64,000 nucleotides of DNA from Bugula neritina (GCA_964035545.1 OZ037771.1:2408628-2472627), one strand, 5' to 3'; shown: positions 34,101 to 50,570, counted from the stretch's first letter. Notes: a model not told the origin generated them from the sequence alone. Made by a program: numbers and translations.

Positions 34101-35385
34101 TTCATTAACAGTATTAGAAGTAGCTGCCTCAAGATTACTGAGTATGTTTTCCATTCAGTTAGTAAGTTTATAATATAAATTTAAATCTTTTTTGTAGCAA
34201 GTGGCAAATTGATCAAGATATGCGAAACTCCTGTTTCATCTGCAGCAGAGAGAGTTACGACTTTGAGCACCATCCAGGAGTAAGTTTCTCTTGTTGAATG
34301 TTACTTCAAGACAATGGAGTCGTTCATTTCATTTATTTGTATATCTGATCTTCATATATTTATGGACTTTAGAATATTTCAATTCAATAATGCCAACAAA
34401 ATCCAGGTTGTTTTTAAGTCAAATCTAAGCACTTCGAAACATGAACTTAATTGAAAGTCACAGTGTTTAGAAGAGGCAGTTGCTTAGTCTAGGTTCTGAA
34501 AGTTTAGAATAGCCTAAGTTCTTTGACTTCTTACATGGCTGACAGAAGAGAAATAAGCTAAGTATCAAAGCAAGTTAGAAATGTTTACTGGGACCATCAG
34601 AATAGCCAATAAAGTTGTAAAATTTGAATAATGCTAAAATCTCAAGAGTTGTCCCCCTGTTCTGTAAATACTATGTCATAGTAGTATTTGCACAGTTCCT
34701 TGTAATAATATGAAGCAATGTGTTTCCAGGGCTTTGAAAAGCATGTGAAACAAGAGCACTATCAGTGGGCGTATCTCTTCTTCTTTATTCACCTCCGAAA
34801 CACGAGAATCAACGACTATTCTGCCATTGAACTTTACGTGCACCGACAGCTACTCAAAGATAACATCAGTTTCTTCCCTCTTAATAGGGCTATGAGTTTA
34901 GAGGTACGTGTATATCTAGTATAAAGGTACGTGTGTATTAATAGTAAGAATACAGATTGGCGTAAAATAATGTTAGTTACACTTATTGTGAGGTGCATGT
35001 ATAGATATAATTAAGTTTGCTGTAACTACATTATTGTTTATCTGATGACAGCACACTCACCCACTCACTGCCTCACTCACTCACTCACTCACTCACTCAC
35101 TCACTCACTCACATGCACGCACAAGTACGCAACCACACGCACACACACACACACACACATACACACACGATCTCCATTTACCGCTAACTCACACTGGTCT
35201 CTACGTACTGTTGATTTCCACAGGATGAAGAAGATTCCAATGAAGCCAAGATTGACACGCTGCTGCAGAAGGTCAACTACATCATGGAGAAGATGAAAGC
35301 GCAGGAGGCCTTGAAGTTCTACGAAGAAGAGGAGCGTAAGCAGCAGGAGTGGATCCAGCGGAATGCAGCTGGGAAAGCCCCATAA
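4154..35385 (+). CDS. Inositol 1,4,5-trisphosphate receptor-like channel, C-terminal two thirds (5'-partial)
   Basis: About 38 exons join with matching phases into roughly 1,760 codons, ending at TAA 35383-35385. The order matches IP3 receptors from about residue 1150 of the vertebrate protein: central helical (RIH-type) repeats, a basic linker, the RIH-associated region (motif VIQVFNTLVEFC), then membrane segments, the short VTRNG motif after S4, a long S6 (NIIFGIIVDTF), a C2H2 linker finger (CFIC ... HVKQEH) and RAMSL near the C terminus. RAMSL and the size favour IP3R over ryanodine receptor. The first exon starts behind a TTTTAG acceptor in mid-codon, so upstream exons with the IP3-binding core should lie left of the window; they are not in it. 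IP3Rs are tetrameric ER Ca2+-release channels. This one lacks the canonical filter GGGVGD and a visible S3, so channel function is uncertain. I recall reports of a divergent IP3R-B paralogue group in non-vertebrates; assignment to it is unproven. Confidence 0.88.
4750..4826 (-). repeat. tRNA-derived SINE-like fragment
   Basis: On the minus strand the stretch begins GTGGTCTAGTGGCTAGAG (an A-box-like match) and carries GGTCAAATCTC (a B-box-like match) about 40 nt later, the spacing of a tRNA-type Pol III promoter. No stable cloverleaf is evident, so it is a SINE head or tRNA pseudogene rather than a tRNA. It lies just upstream of the exon at 4874. Confidence 0.5.
5233..5612 (+). repeat. 34-bp tandem array of a splice acceptor (11 copies)
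   Basis: The unit contains TATGTTGTACAG|GGCACCTGCTGT and repeats every 34 bp, with AG dinucleotides at 5262 + 34n. The eleventh copy runs into the exon starting 5603. Copies are nearly identical; the sixth and eleventh have CAT for CAC. The upstream copies continue CTG CTG TAA, so an exon started at any decoy ends within five codons. Confidence 0.95.
7386..7840 (+). repeat. (GAGT)n microsatellite next to an exon donor
   Basis: About 450 bp of GTGA/GAGT tetranucleotide with GTGT and GCGA variants starts 18 bp after the donor of the exon ending 7367. Read on the transcribed strand it is a dense series of GTGAGT, the 5' splice-site consensus. The minus-strand Leu/Thr/His/Ser reading frame over it is a repeat artefact. 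Confidence 0.95.
7930..7995. repeat. AT/AC microsatellite
   Basis: Runs of TATATACATATATGTATA are followed by CACACGCACGCACACACACA, 58 bp before the exon starting 8053. This is simple sequence with no further content. Confidence 0.8.
8898..9366 (+). repeat. 33-bp tandem array of a splice donor (14 copies)
   Basis: The unit CTCCCTCATGACAC|GTAAGATATG plus a short tail repeats about every 33 bp. The first copy is the real exon end (8915) and thirteen copies follow in the intron. Extending the exon past the first donor meets ACG TAA at once, so only the first donor keeps the frame open. Two tails are longer by a few bases. Confidence 0.95.
9811..9962 (+). repeat. About 27-bp tandem array of a splice donor
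   Basis: The exon end ATAGCTGC|GTATGTATTATT is followed by five or so diverged copies of GT|GTATGTATTRTTATATAATATA, some restoring ATAGCTGT|GTATGT. Each copy contains a usable GTATGT donor. The array forms the start of the intron. Confidence 0.85.
10932..12110. other. Start of the 6.7-kb channel intron
   Basis: AT-rich intron sequence between the exon ending 10931 and the direct duplication at 12111. I see no exon or RNA gene. A short open frame at 11292-11498 has no recognisable content. Confidence 0.6.
12111..12208. repeat. Direct duplication that preserves the empty transposon site
   Basis: Two about 57-bp copies of TTATAACAAATATTAAC ... CCTAAATTACCTACAT lie head to tail. In the first copy ACAT runs straight into GTATGTTTATAACAAAT. 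In the second, the foldback element intervenes and the same GTATGTTTATAACAAAT resumes at 15916. The first copy is therefore a built-in empty-site reference. Confidence 0.8.
12209..15911. mobile_element. 3.7-kb foldback (long inverted repeat) DNA transposon
   Basis: The ends are inverted: GGGTCATTCCGCGTCAA at the left, and its near-complement ending GGAATGACCC at the right. The inverted similarity continues inward to about 13820 on the left and 14020 on the right, so almost the whole element is a diverged palindrome. The right arm has about 290 bp (roughly 14300-14570) that the left lacks. Flanking ACAT at 12205-12208 and 15912-15915 is a 4-bp target duplication, confirmed by the empty copy at 12148-12176. 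Both arms hold broken reading frames with shared peptides (EELHPEATN; SQKTAK), read on opposite strands: remnants of one coding sequence, function not recognised. I cannot name the superfamily. It sits in a channel-gene intron. Confidence 0.85.
15916..17660. other. Remainder of the 6.7-kb channel intron
   Basis: AT-rich intron sequence between the transposon and the exon starting 17661. I find no exon with matching phase and no RNA gene. Confidence 0.6.
19452..19457 (+). other. Candidate 6-nt microexon (Asn-Lys)
   Basis: AATAAG sits between an acceptor with a pyrimidine-rich lead (TTCTTTTCTGAATACAG) and a strong donor (GTAAGAAA). Both neighbouring exons (ending 18791, starting 19723) are phase 0, so inclusion adds two residues without shifting the frame. 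It is too short for composition evidence, so the call rests on splice signals and phase. Confidence 0.4.
19860..20038. repeat. Degenerate tandem repeat of AGTCAATAGTCAATATCRGTAT
   Basis: Repeats of AGTCAATAGTCAATATCAGTAT, with some shortened copies, fill the intron from 69 bp after the donor at 19791 to 32 bp before the exon at 20071. The unit has no splice motif. Confidence 0.85.
20706..22248 (+). other. 1.5-kb channel intron holding one microexon
   Basis: Apart from the 33-nt candidate microexon at 21219-21251 the intron is AT-rich. Open frames at 20995-21189 and 21979-22221 have low-complexity, AT-driven composition and no phase-compatible splice sites, so they are left out as genes. Confidence 0.55.
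21219..21251 (+). other. Candidate 33-nt microexon in the channel gene
   Basis: A GC-rich 33-nt segment lies in very AT-rich intron sequence, with acceptor ATTATAG and donor CG|GTAAGAAA. Its phase (2 in, 2 out) matches exactly the junction of exons 20705 and 22249. It would insert eleven residues, SGSVLPASKVR, before the arginine of that junction. Phase match, splice sites and base composition agree. Inclusion is likely to be regulated, because the flanking exons also join in frame without it. Confidence 0.65.
25457..26546 (+). other. Cluster of five in-frame microexons in the channel gene
   Basis: Segments at 25457-25468 (LSME), 25656-25676 (GTTTLIK), 25916-25975 (VKQQSDGLNF...), 26342-26371 (PSRIDDYDTK) and 26523-26546 (SELGTPIK) each have a consensus acceptor and donor and a length divisible by three. 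All are phase 0, as are the flanking exons (ending 25002, starting 27826). Any combination keeps the frame. Together they would add up to 49 polar, Ser/Thr/Asp/Lys-rich residues to a cytosolic segment just after the RIH-associated region. Confidence 0.7.
27661..27815 (+). repeat. 18-bp tandem array (GGGTGAGTCATAGCTATT) ahead of an exon
   Basis: About nine units, some variant (AGTCATAGATATTGTAAAAC), end 10 bp before the acceptor of the exon at 27826. Most units contain GGTGAGT, a 5' splice-site-like motif, although the array adjoins an acceptor. Confidence 0.9.
28655..28738 (-). repeat. tRNA-derived SINE-like fragment with Pol III terminator
   Basis: On the minus strand, GTGGTGTAATGGTTAGCGCG (A-box region), an anticodon-loop-like CTTGCAA (TGC, as in tRNA-Ala) and GGCTTCAAGTC (B box) are followed by a T-run terminator. 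The anticodon stem does not pair, so it is a tRNA pseudogene or SINE head, not a working tRNA. Confidence 0.6.
30000..30235. repeat. Degenerate ATATGTCA-rich intron repeat
   Basis: Loosely repeated ATATGTCACAC, ATGTCATAG and TATGTCGTATAG motifs fill the end of the intron before the exon at 30255. I find no exon here that could encode the missing S3 segment. Confidence 0.5.
30349..32707 (+). repeat. 2.35-kb array of about 90 splice-donor copies
   Basis: The exon end CTATCATATC|GTAAGTATTAC is reiterated for about 2.35 kb in units of roughly 24-26 bp. Each unit is CATATC|GTAAGTATT joined by a short variable tail (ACTCACTGTAT, ACTCTGTAT, ACACACTATAT). Nearly every copy keeps GTAAGTATT, close to a full U1 snRNA match. 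The first copy is the end of the coding exon (30360), and the array fills most of the intron to 32826. The count is my estimate from unit length. Confidence 0.95.
33889..33992 (+). repeat. 28-bp tandem copies of a splice donor
   Basis: The exon end GAGAGACAG|GTCTGTTACTCTTTGTG is followed by two close copies of GGGAGATAG|GTTAGTTACTCTTT and one or two decayed copies. The unit again spans an exon-intron boundary (exon end 33898). Confidence 0.85.
35046..35168. repeat. (ACTC)n and (AC)n microsatellites before the last channel exon
   Basis: ACTC repeats, then CACACACACA and ACACACAC tracts, end about 55 bp before the exon starting 35224. Confidence 0.9.
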
Positions 35386-38255
35386 AGTGCTACAACAAAT
35401 CATCTCAGTATCATGCAATTGAGATGTAGTTGTCTTCTCGCTCACCTTTCCAGATATATTATAATATTATGCCTTGTAACATTGTGACACTCTTTCAGGA
35501 ACCTTATGTGTACAGTAACATGCATCAGAATATACTGTGTTTCTAAACGAGCTTAGATCTGATTGGTTGACATCATATCCTAGCATGTTTCTGATTGGCT
35601 GATAAAATGGAACACTAAATATAATTCGTTGCTCTACGATTTATAAAAATTGTTCCAACTTTATATAACTTTGCTCATCACTTCGACTTCCAAGTTTTCA
35701 GTTGTTTCTTTTTTATTAACTAAAACTTTTTTTCATATTGACTATATTTCATTCCATCATCTGCTAGTATTCTTTTGCTATGTCGTTTGTTACGTCTGCT
35801 TATTGTATTTTGCTTCGAATATTAACCCAGCCATCAGATAAATGTTAAATTTTATTATGCTGCTTCTAGTTTTATATTATCATATTTAAATTAAAATTAT
35901 TTTATCTAACAAATAAGGAATTGCTACTCTGTTTTTAATATGATTTACTTTATTTGCAATGCCCTTTATTTTAACTTAATGTTTTTTATCATGATGATTA
36001 CTAATGCGAAGTCAGTTTTCATATTCTATATTTTATTTTAATTGTCATATATTTAATTTAATAATATAATAATAAGCTATACAACTAATAAGTATGTTGT
36101 AGTGTTATTTTGTTGTTTAGTAATGAAAGCACTAAATAGAAAGACTGCTTTTTTAAATTCTTTCAACTCAGTGATAAGAAAATTTATTCAAGTATATTTA
36201 TTGCGTTCAGAATTCATACCTTACATACTCAACATTTGTGACAAAATATCTGACTCAAAGCTGGCTTTATGACTCAACAATTAACTTACAAAACAGAGCC
36301 AAGCTATTGCTCTTTCACTGTTATAAATAGCTCAAATCTGATGCTGAATTACTTAACCAGTAAGTTGGGGGGGAGTTCTGCCACCCATTCTGTCTATCGT
36401 TAGATTTTATATCATTTGTCTTTACTTTGGTCATAAGTAAAGCCGTGAGATCTGCATATTAAGTGGTCAGAATGTTTATTAAGACTGCTGGTTTCAAATT
36501 TCACAATTTCGAAAATTGACTTGTGTTGATATACGCACATGTCAAAAACAAGCTTGTAATTCTACTTGCATATTATGAAGTTTTCACTTCATGTTCTGCT
36601 AGTTGAATAAATTACTAGGTCAGAGAGGCTCACGGACTGTATTTCTTCTTTATTTTTATTATGTAGCAGACCAACCTTTCTTATATAACTAACCAAACAA
36701 CCATTACCAACCCTGAAACCATGTGGTTGTGTTCTTAGTAAGATACTGACTACTAAATTTCATCTACTTGCTTGCTATAAATAATTATAAATAGCTGTAA
36801 TAGCTTACAATAGCTAGCTATATAGCTGAGACAAGCTAGCTTGGAAATTGAGTGACCAATGATGAAATGTAGTCCCCAAGCACAGTCTATAGTGCAAGAA
36901 AAAACTTTACACATATGTTGTTGATTTGTCGATAAGCTGCATAATGCAAATAAACAATTATGAATTGCATTGCACATTGGCTTGCTCACTATAATATTTA
37001 TAACCTAATAAGTGGTTTTATAAAATTATTGGTTCAGAAACTGGGCTAGTCATAGTTTTTTAACAAATAAGAAATTCAAGTTGATATTTTTAAGTTTCAA
37101 TTAAAACTTTTTATTCACTTATTCTACTTATATTATGCTGTTAATTAATTACTTTTCAAAGGTGCTAGTAGCAATGTTGAGCAATTATGCATTCATATTT
37201 AAGACTACACACCAAATTATATTATTATTATTATAAAATTTAATTTATTTATATTGATATCTTGCAGAGATCAATTATATAATCAAATAATAAGGCAACA
37301 TGCAGAAAATTTAGTTTTGGGTTAACACATTTTAATCACATATTATTATTAGAGTTATCTCTCTTGTTAGTTTTACTTTTGTTAAATAATTTACTTTTGC
37401 ATATCACAAAACTAAAACTAAAAAAGATTTTAATGTTTTAAAATTCAATAACTTTTTATTTTAGGGAAAAATTAAAATAAAAATGATTTCAGTTAAAAAC
37501 TAAAAGCGTTTTGTGAACTACACTTTTTTGTGAATTAAATCTATTTTATATAACTTCAAAAACGTGTAACTTAACGGTACTGATATATAAGATCACCATT
37601 GGACATTGTCCATTTCTTTTCTTTGAAGTGTTGGCTATAGCCAACATAATGAGCAAAGCATCTATCTGTTAGAGCATATGTGACAGTTACGCAGGTGATT
37701 GCTTGACCCAGAGTAATTACTACATAATATCACGATATGGATAGTTATGCTAAGACCCCACCAACTGCTAAAAGCAAATAAAGGAATATGCCAAAATTAT
37801 GGGAAGAAGTCCTCATCAACATATCCTACAAATTATAGTAGGGTTGAAGTAATGAACCAATTGTATTGCTATGACTGAAATATAATGTTTACTTAACATA
37901 ATAGTATGCTGGGTATAATGCAATGATTATATATTATTAAACTTTTATCTCCGACACATTTTTTATATAATTAAGTGAAAAAGTTACAAAAAATTAGCTT
38001 TGATTCAAAAACCTTCTCCCAAGGACTTAATTTTTGGGGTTTTCTCCCTTGTTGCAAAAAATTTAATTAAAAGTAATTTTAAATTATATAAAATCATAAT
38101 ATAGTAATTTAAACTGTTGTAGAAATTTATTTAATTTTATGATAGTAAGTTTTATTTAAAGGAAAAACAAATCTTAAATAATAAATAACATTACCTTCTA
38201 AACTACACTTCTTAAATATGTAGCAATTTTTATATAGATTATATATAGATTGTTT

Positions 38256-38477
38256 TTATCTGCCTTGGCCTTTCCAGGTTTTTTCTAGCTCAATGTGAAA
38301 ATTATTTGAATAGTTGGCAATAGCCAGCTTGACACCTGAAATACGCCTTCCAACCGTATAATCATTGCCTTCAATCTTTACTTGCCCTCTACCTTCATAC
38401 CATCCTTCAATGGGAAAAATGAAACTCTTTGAGGGGTAATAAGCTAATCTTTGAAAGTAGCTGGCTGAAATCTTCAC
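38256..38477 (-). other. Unassigned minus-strand open frame, possibly an exon or gene fragment
   Basis: A 73-codon frame of balanced composition (EGWYEGRGQVKIEGNDYTVG followed by RRISG) stands out from the AT-rich surroundings and ends in TAA. It opens with GTG rather than ATG, and an acceptor-like GATTTCAG lies near its start, so it may be a terminal exon or a mobile-element remnant. I do not recognise the family. Confidence 0.2.
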
Positions 38478-38660
38478 ATGTACAGAATTTGTTGATTTGT
38501 CATAGATTTATTGTTCCCAGATGTGCTGTACAGGTATAGCAGCATCTTAGATTAGTGTTCTACATAATGCTACAGTAGCAGTTGGCAGCATAAATTTGAA
38601 GAAAGTATTGGCATTATACTTACAAAACCCTATAGATTGTGCTGCTTCATTTTAGAGGCA

Positions 38661-38661
<1 letters not shown>

Positions 38662-38708
<47 letters not shown>

Positions 38709-38720
38709 TGTATATATATG
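38662..38720. repeat. (AT)n microsatellite
   Basis: Uninterrupted TATATA followed by TATGTATGTATATATATG. Simple sequence. Confidence 0.9.
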
Positions 38721-40339
38721 TATATATCATCCGTTGAAGGTGAAAGTTGAAGAAGTGATGTTATTTTTTATATCCTGGAAATAATATGTTCTTTTTATAA
38801 GATTATTTAATAATTAATTTAATTAATCATGCTAGCATTTACATGTTATCATATTTACTCCATAATCTGTGGGATATTAAGTTGATATAAGTAACATGGT
38901 GCCAATTGTTATAAAATTTTAGTTGGCTACTTTTGAAAGCCAACACACAAAAAGTGATCAAGTAGTATAAGTGGAGGATATGGACCCCTTTCTTATGGTT
39001 GCGCGCGCGTTTAGTCTAATATAAAGCAAGAATATGTACATACAAGGTGTGATGAACAATTATTTTCACTGATTATTTTTACTTGCTTTTATTTTAATTG
39101 AAAATGTTGCAAAATTTAAAAAATAACTATTACTTTAAATTATTAAATGTTCTACTTTAGTTTTCTTAAATTTCAAAGGAGTTTTATAAAATTTGTACTA
39201 ACAAGAGAGACAACTCCTAAATTAAATTTTTGATGGTTAACAATGTAATGTCGATCAGTGATATGAAACATGATTTACTGACAGCGAAAATTTCTAGAGT
39301 AGTTTTTCTTAATTATGACTTTTGTAAAAATTCATCTTTGCATGAAGCACCAGAATGTGTTTTCTCTTTAAATTAACTGTTAACTATTGTTCATATGACT
39401 GTCGAGTTATAATTTTCTTTTTGAATTCAAAGGTTGCACGGTAGAAATAATACTTTTGAATTTTGGCAAGTTAGCTAGTTAGCTATTCTTGACTCAGCTG
39501 CCATTTTATTGCGCACATTTATGCTGTTGGTTACAAGAGAAATCATACTAGCAAAGTAGGAAACTTGTAATTAACTTCATGACTGCTTTAAACAATGCTA
39601 TGCAGGTGATGAGCTCAAAATGCAAGTTGATCTATATTAAAATAATTATGATATTGTATTTCAAAAACTGTATGGTGCAGATTCGTATTAAAAGTACTGT
39701 GGACTTTCAAGTGATAATACATAATATGTAAATGATTTAACTTGCTAATAAGTCCCAAACGTCATTTTCTTCAACATACAGCTGTCCTTGATAAAAAAGG
39801 CATATATAATATGAAGGTACAACACCTGCAAATTATTAAATAACTGGTGCAATTTATTATACAAACATATAGAGGAGATGCATGTGGCAGAAAATCTTTT
39901 GCACTCATCAAGAATTTGTCACATATTTAGTTTAGGATTATATTTTGATTTTTTCAATTGTTTAAATTTCAACATTCTGTTTTGATTGCTACAAGAGCAT
40001 TGTTGAACATTAAGTGACTAAAGATAAGCTGCTCTAAAAAAGCCAGTGGGTATGTAAAGCTACAGAGTTACTTGGTAAAATATCCACAAGTTTCTATCTA
40101 TTTTTAGCCAATGTACATGTTGTTAGGTAAGTAAAATGATTGTCATATCTTGAGTGCAAATGCATCAACTTTCAGGTTTTTAGACTTTATTTAATAACAG
40201 TGATGACATATTTATTTTAAAAAAAAGTTTCAAGACTACTATAATCCTACTTCAACTAGAAATATTATATAATACACAATTGAAAATTTGAACAAGCTCT
40301 CTGCATGTTCTTATAAATTTTGTTGAGTCAATGATGGCT

Positions 40340-40411
40340 TCATGATTTGGTAGTTAGTGATTTGGCTATGGTGTAGCTATTGGGCTGGGGGTGGGGGGGG
40401 GTTCAAACTGC
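40340..40411 (+). repeat. Possible tRNA-derived SINE fragment
   Basis: TTTGGTAGTTAGTGATTTGG resembles an A-box region, and GGTTCAAACTG at 40400 matches the B-box core, with a G-rich tract between. The A-box match is weak. Confidence 0.3.
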
Positions 40412-41556
40412 AATATAAAATTACTTGAAATCAATTTAGAGTTACGTCCTCTTAATGTAGCACAGTAGCACCATAGTTACATAATTATTGTAAGTCACTC
40501 AAATATATTTAATGTATGACTTTAATACCTTATTGTGGCACTAAATGAAACAAGCTAGTTTGCTGAATTTAATTTAACATCTAAATAGTGACATAATATA
40601 GCACTTTTAGCATAAATTACACTGTCATATATATAGAAATGTGTAAAGTGTTAGTGCAAATCGTTCTCTATAGTTTATAGTTTAGGTAATCTTTTTGAGT
40701 GCTGCTTTAGGAAAATTGGATTGCTACCTTCTTAGTTTCATTCCTTTGCTACTTATACTGCTTGAAGTCTTGTGCCTTCTTTATACAAGCCTGAGCTAAA
40801 ACAAACTTATGTAATCTATTTAAAATCTTTATTTCTGAACTTTTCATAGTACAGGTTTGTTAATAAAGCTGAAATATTAGTGACGAATACCTGCTTGCTA
40901 TACAACAGTGTTTAGGTAACGCTTCATAATAGATCATAACATATGATTTGCATTAGAAAAGAGCTAATGGTTTAAACAAAACCTTTTTCAAAATGGCTGT
41001 ATGAACTTACATCAACTCTTAAAGAACTCACTACCAAAGAGTACCTATAACAATATAATTACAAGAATGATCCATCATACATATTGTTCAAATGCACTTC
41101 TTATAATATAGTTTAGCATTGTCAATATTGCATTGTGGCATTTGTTTGCTTTACAAAGACAAGTCTTATTATTTCAAATGTCAGTTTTTATAAGGGTTTG
41201 CAAACATCTCTTCAGGATAGTCAACAAAACAACTAATGTGCCTTCTAGTAGCCAGTAATTTGGTTTATGACTCTCACTGCAATAACACTAGAGAATGATT
41301 GTAGAGCTAAGTTGTTACATCGTAAGCTTTTCTCAAAATCAAAGTGATAATTAAATTTCAATATGAATGATGAAGAATCAAACCTGTTGGACAGAAACCA
41401 CGTGAGTTGACAAATTACGAAACAATTACTATAATTTCCAACATACCACGGATGAACGAGTGCTTAATAGTAAGCCACGCCCCCTAGTAACCACATCTCT
41501 TCTGCAAGTGCATACGTAGCATCTCAATAGATAATTATGACGTGTACTAATGTCAC

Positions 41557-41570
41557 GTATCCATAGCAAC
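41557..41570 (+). promoter_or_regulatory. RFX X-box-like motif upstream of cystathionine gamma-lyase
   Basis: GTATCCATAGCAAC fits the RFX consensus GTHNYYATRRNAAC at every position and lies 87 bp upstream of the ATG. A CACGCCCCC box (KLF/Sp type) lies near 41472. Whether either is used is unknown. Confidence 0.35.
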
Positions 41571-41656
41571 CGAGCTCAGATCTCTTTACACAAGTTTGGT
41601 TACTCGATTTCAAGAGCTCATAGTAGGAACACGTGTTCGGTTATACTCTCTAGATA

Positions 41657-48121
<6,465 letters not shown>

Positions 48122-49040
48122 TCAGATAATAACACTCTCCAGTCTTTGTGTAAAATGATTATGGCTTTTTAGCAAAAATCGTTAGTCGTTTCAGTCACAC
48201 ATCATGAGAACTGTGTCAACATTTGTACCAATTAGAAACATAAAATATTTTATTATATATTGTATCATATACTATACTATGTGCTATATCATATAATTAG
48301 TTTTATATTATACTTTATATTATATACAATTGATATATTGCATTATATTTAATATAATTACATTATTAATAATTTATATTATATTATATATATTTTTGCC
48401 TCTATTGTATCATGTGTTAGAATAAGTCACTATAAATCACGCAGGTCCACTACTTGTATATATTTGTGACCAAAGTTTAGTAATGGTTGCATGACAATTA
48501 TTTACAGTTTGATTTCTTACCACTTTCACTAAAAAATGTTTTCTTAAAAATGTATAGCCATCAACAGAATATATTTCCTTCCATGAGTATATTAGACCTA
48601 TAAGTTGTTTACCTACAAACGTGAGCACAACTAAGAGTAAAACATTAGTGACAGTAAAGTTCAAATATGTTTCCTACATTTTAGGTGGCTGGGTAACTTG
48701 GAGTTTAGAAGAAAGAGCTTCTATCTACACATGAGGTTGAGCCATACTATCTAGACTGTATTTCCTGTCACATATGCATGTGCAATTATAGAATGAACAT
48801 GCCTACATTATTTAAGGACAGTCAATTTGGCCAGTTTTTGGACCAGATAGAGAATTGTCAATATTTTATTTATAACTATATCCAGTTATATTTTTTTGTT
48901 GAATCTTTTTCCATTTTATATAATATTATACTTTAAAATAAAAAAAATATTTTTAAAATACCTTTAACTTATAAATACATATTTTATAGTACAAAATTAA
49001 TTAAAAGCTGAAATAACTTACTGATTGTCAGCTAAATACC

Positions 49041-49043
<3 letters not shown>

Positions 49044-49115
<72 letters not shown>
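49044..49115. repeat. (AT)n microsatellite
   Basis: About 70 bp of pure AT dinucleotide. The Tyr-Ile reading frame across it is an artefact. Confidence 0.95.
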
Positions 49116-49116
<1 letters not shown>

Positions 49117-50022
49117 TAAGGAGTTTCACTCACAATTGATTTTTGCTGTTGGTGCAACATATGATGGAGTTGTGGCAGTATTTAAGGCTTACTTTCAGGG
49201 AAGGAGATAAATGTCATAATGCACTTTATGAACAAAAGCAGTTGGCTAATGAGTCGGCTGAAAAGTATGTTAGATGTGCATAATTCATGGCTGCCAACTG
49301 TAAGTTTAGTGAAGAATAAACGCAATTATTTGGCTTTGCACTTACAATAAACACTTGCAAATATTGCTGCTTGCGCATGTAATGCTAGCCTACCATTCTG
49401 TTTTACTAACCACCATATCTAATTGCTGACTTAAATATTTTGGGAACTAGTTCTACTAGAGCACCAAATTTGAATTATACATGATATTCTTATCATATTA
49501 GAAAATTTAATAGCAAAACTGTTATTTTGTACTAAATAAGGATTGCACAACAACTTTACATAATTCGTTAAGTGTTATCTACCCGTGCGGGCTTGGATTT
49601 TCCACCTGCACGAGTCTTTCAAATCGAGGCGGTTCTAAGAAAAGATTTTAGAAAACAAAACGAGGGGCGTAAGCATGCCGCTCTATTTACAATACCCATA
49701 ATTGAAACAAGGGACATCGTTTATTGGCTACTCATAAGTATAAAAGTTAATGTTTGAGTACCTAGATTTACTACTTTTTTCGAAATGGATAAAATTATAG
49801 CTATGATCATAATCATAATGATGAAGTGATTGACACATTTTTACGGTTATGATAATAACGCTACTAATAACTAATTATCATTATAAATGCAATGCTGCAT
49901 AACGTTAAATTAAAAATATTGATTTAATTTATGATTTTATTGATTTTTAAGTGGCCATTAGTTTCTATTTTGTGATGCTCATACTCATACTGATACTCAT
50001 AGTCATGGTGCCTCTGGGCTCT

Positions 50023-50075
50023 GAGTGTGACTAACTCACTATGACTATGGCTATCATAGTGAGTTAGTCACACTC
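50023..50075. other. Perfect 22-bp inverted repeat (hairpin)
   Basis: Arms 50023-50044 and 50054-50075 are exact reverse complements (left arm GAGTGTGACTAACTCACTAT plus GA) around a 9-nt loop. Shorter related motifs (ATCATAGT, GAGTGTGA) recur within 100 bp on either side. Confidence 0.85.
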
Positions 50076-50570
50076 GCACAGTGACAGTCACTATGTGGGT
50101 ATCATAGTCAATGTCATACTGATACTGTTGGTGATTATCATACCGAGAGCGAGTGTGATGATCATGATGATCATGAACTTGAAGTACCTACTCATAAAGT
50201 TGAATAGATTTGCAATTGCACGTTCACGTTGATGTTCTACTAGTACTTGTATATTAATATTATTATTAAATTTAATGTTACTGCAAATTTATTTGTTTAG
50301 GATTATCATTACATTTTAATTTAAAGCAATTAAATTTACTGACTTATAAATTATCAAGAATCGAATTTTAATTTTCAATTTTTATTTGAAACTTTTATTT
50401 TCGATTTTGCTATGCCTGTGTCAGCTGAACTATGTGATGTAGGTGTAATTCTGATCATCGAGTTTGCTGAGTAGTAATAGTAGTACTAATAGTAATAGTA
50501 AATGTTATAGTTACAGTAATACTCCGAGTTAATGTGATTTAAATATTTATAGACCAAATAGGGAAATTGG

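Larger units (their letters stand above)
27826..35385 (+). other. Channel gene exon block 3: pre-membrane region, channel domain and C-terminal tail
   Basis: Exons: 27826-28003, 28376-28521, 28803-28972, 29091-29234 (S1, ISFLIAILILSTWV), 29566-29754 (S2, VISLGVVISFFLS), 30255-30360 (acidic loop and start of S4, TLYHI), 32827-32950 (S4, VTRN), 33101-33276 (S5 and pore loop), 33747-33898 (S6), 34198-34279 (CFIC), 34730-34903 (second half of the zinc finger, RAMSL) and 35224-35385 (coiled-coil tail, stop). Membrane segments S1, S2, S4, S5 and S6 are recognisable. The roughly 55 residues holding S3 in IP3Rs are absent between S2 and S4. Confidence 0.85.
35386..41656. other. 6.3-kb intergenic stretch with no confirmed gene
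   Basis: It should hold the channel gene 3' UTR and, at its right end, the promoter of the next gene. It is very AT-rich. Contents I can name are an AT microsatellite near 38662-38720, a tRNA-like SINE piece near 40340-40411, and one minus-strand frame at 38256-38477 with protein-like composition. No other open frame looks coding on either strand. Confidence 0.6.
48122..50570. other. Intergenic stretch between the lyase and the coiled-coil gene
   Basis: AT-rich, with a long (AT)n tract at 49044-49115, a perfect 22-bp hairpin at 50023-50075 inside a region rich in ATACTCAT/ATCATAGT motifs (49990-50180), and no coding frame I can support. Confidence 0.65.

Noticed and set aside
4154-35385. Ryanodine receptor
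   Set aside because: Both families share the CFIC finger, but the VTRNG and RAMSL motifs, the order of central repeats and the exon-by-exon match fit IP3 receptors.
49025-49210. Tyr-Ile repeat open frame
   Set aside because: It is produced by the (AT)n microsatellite.
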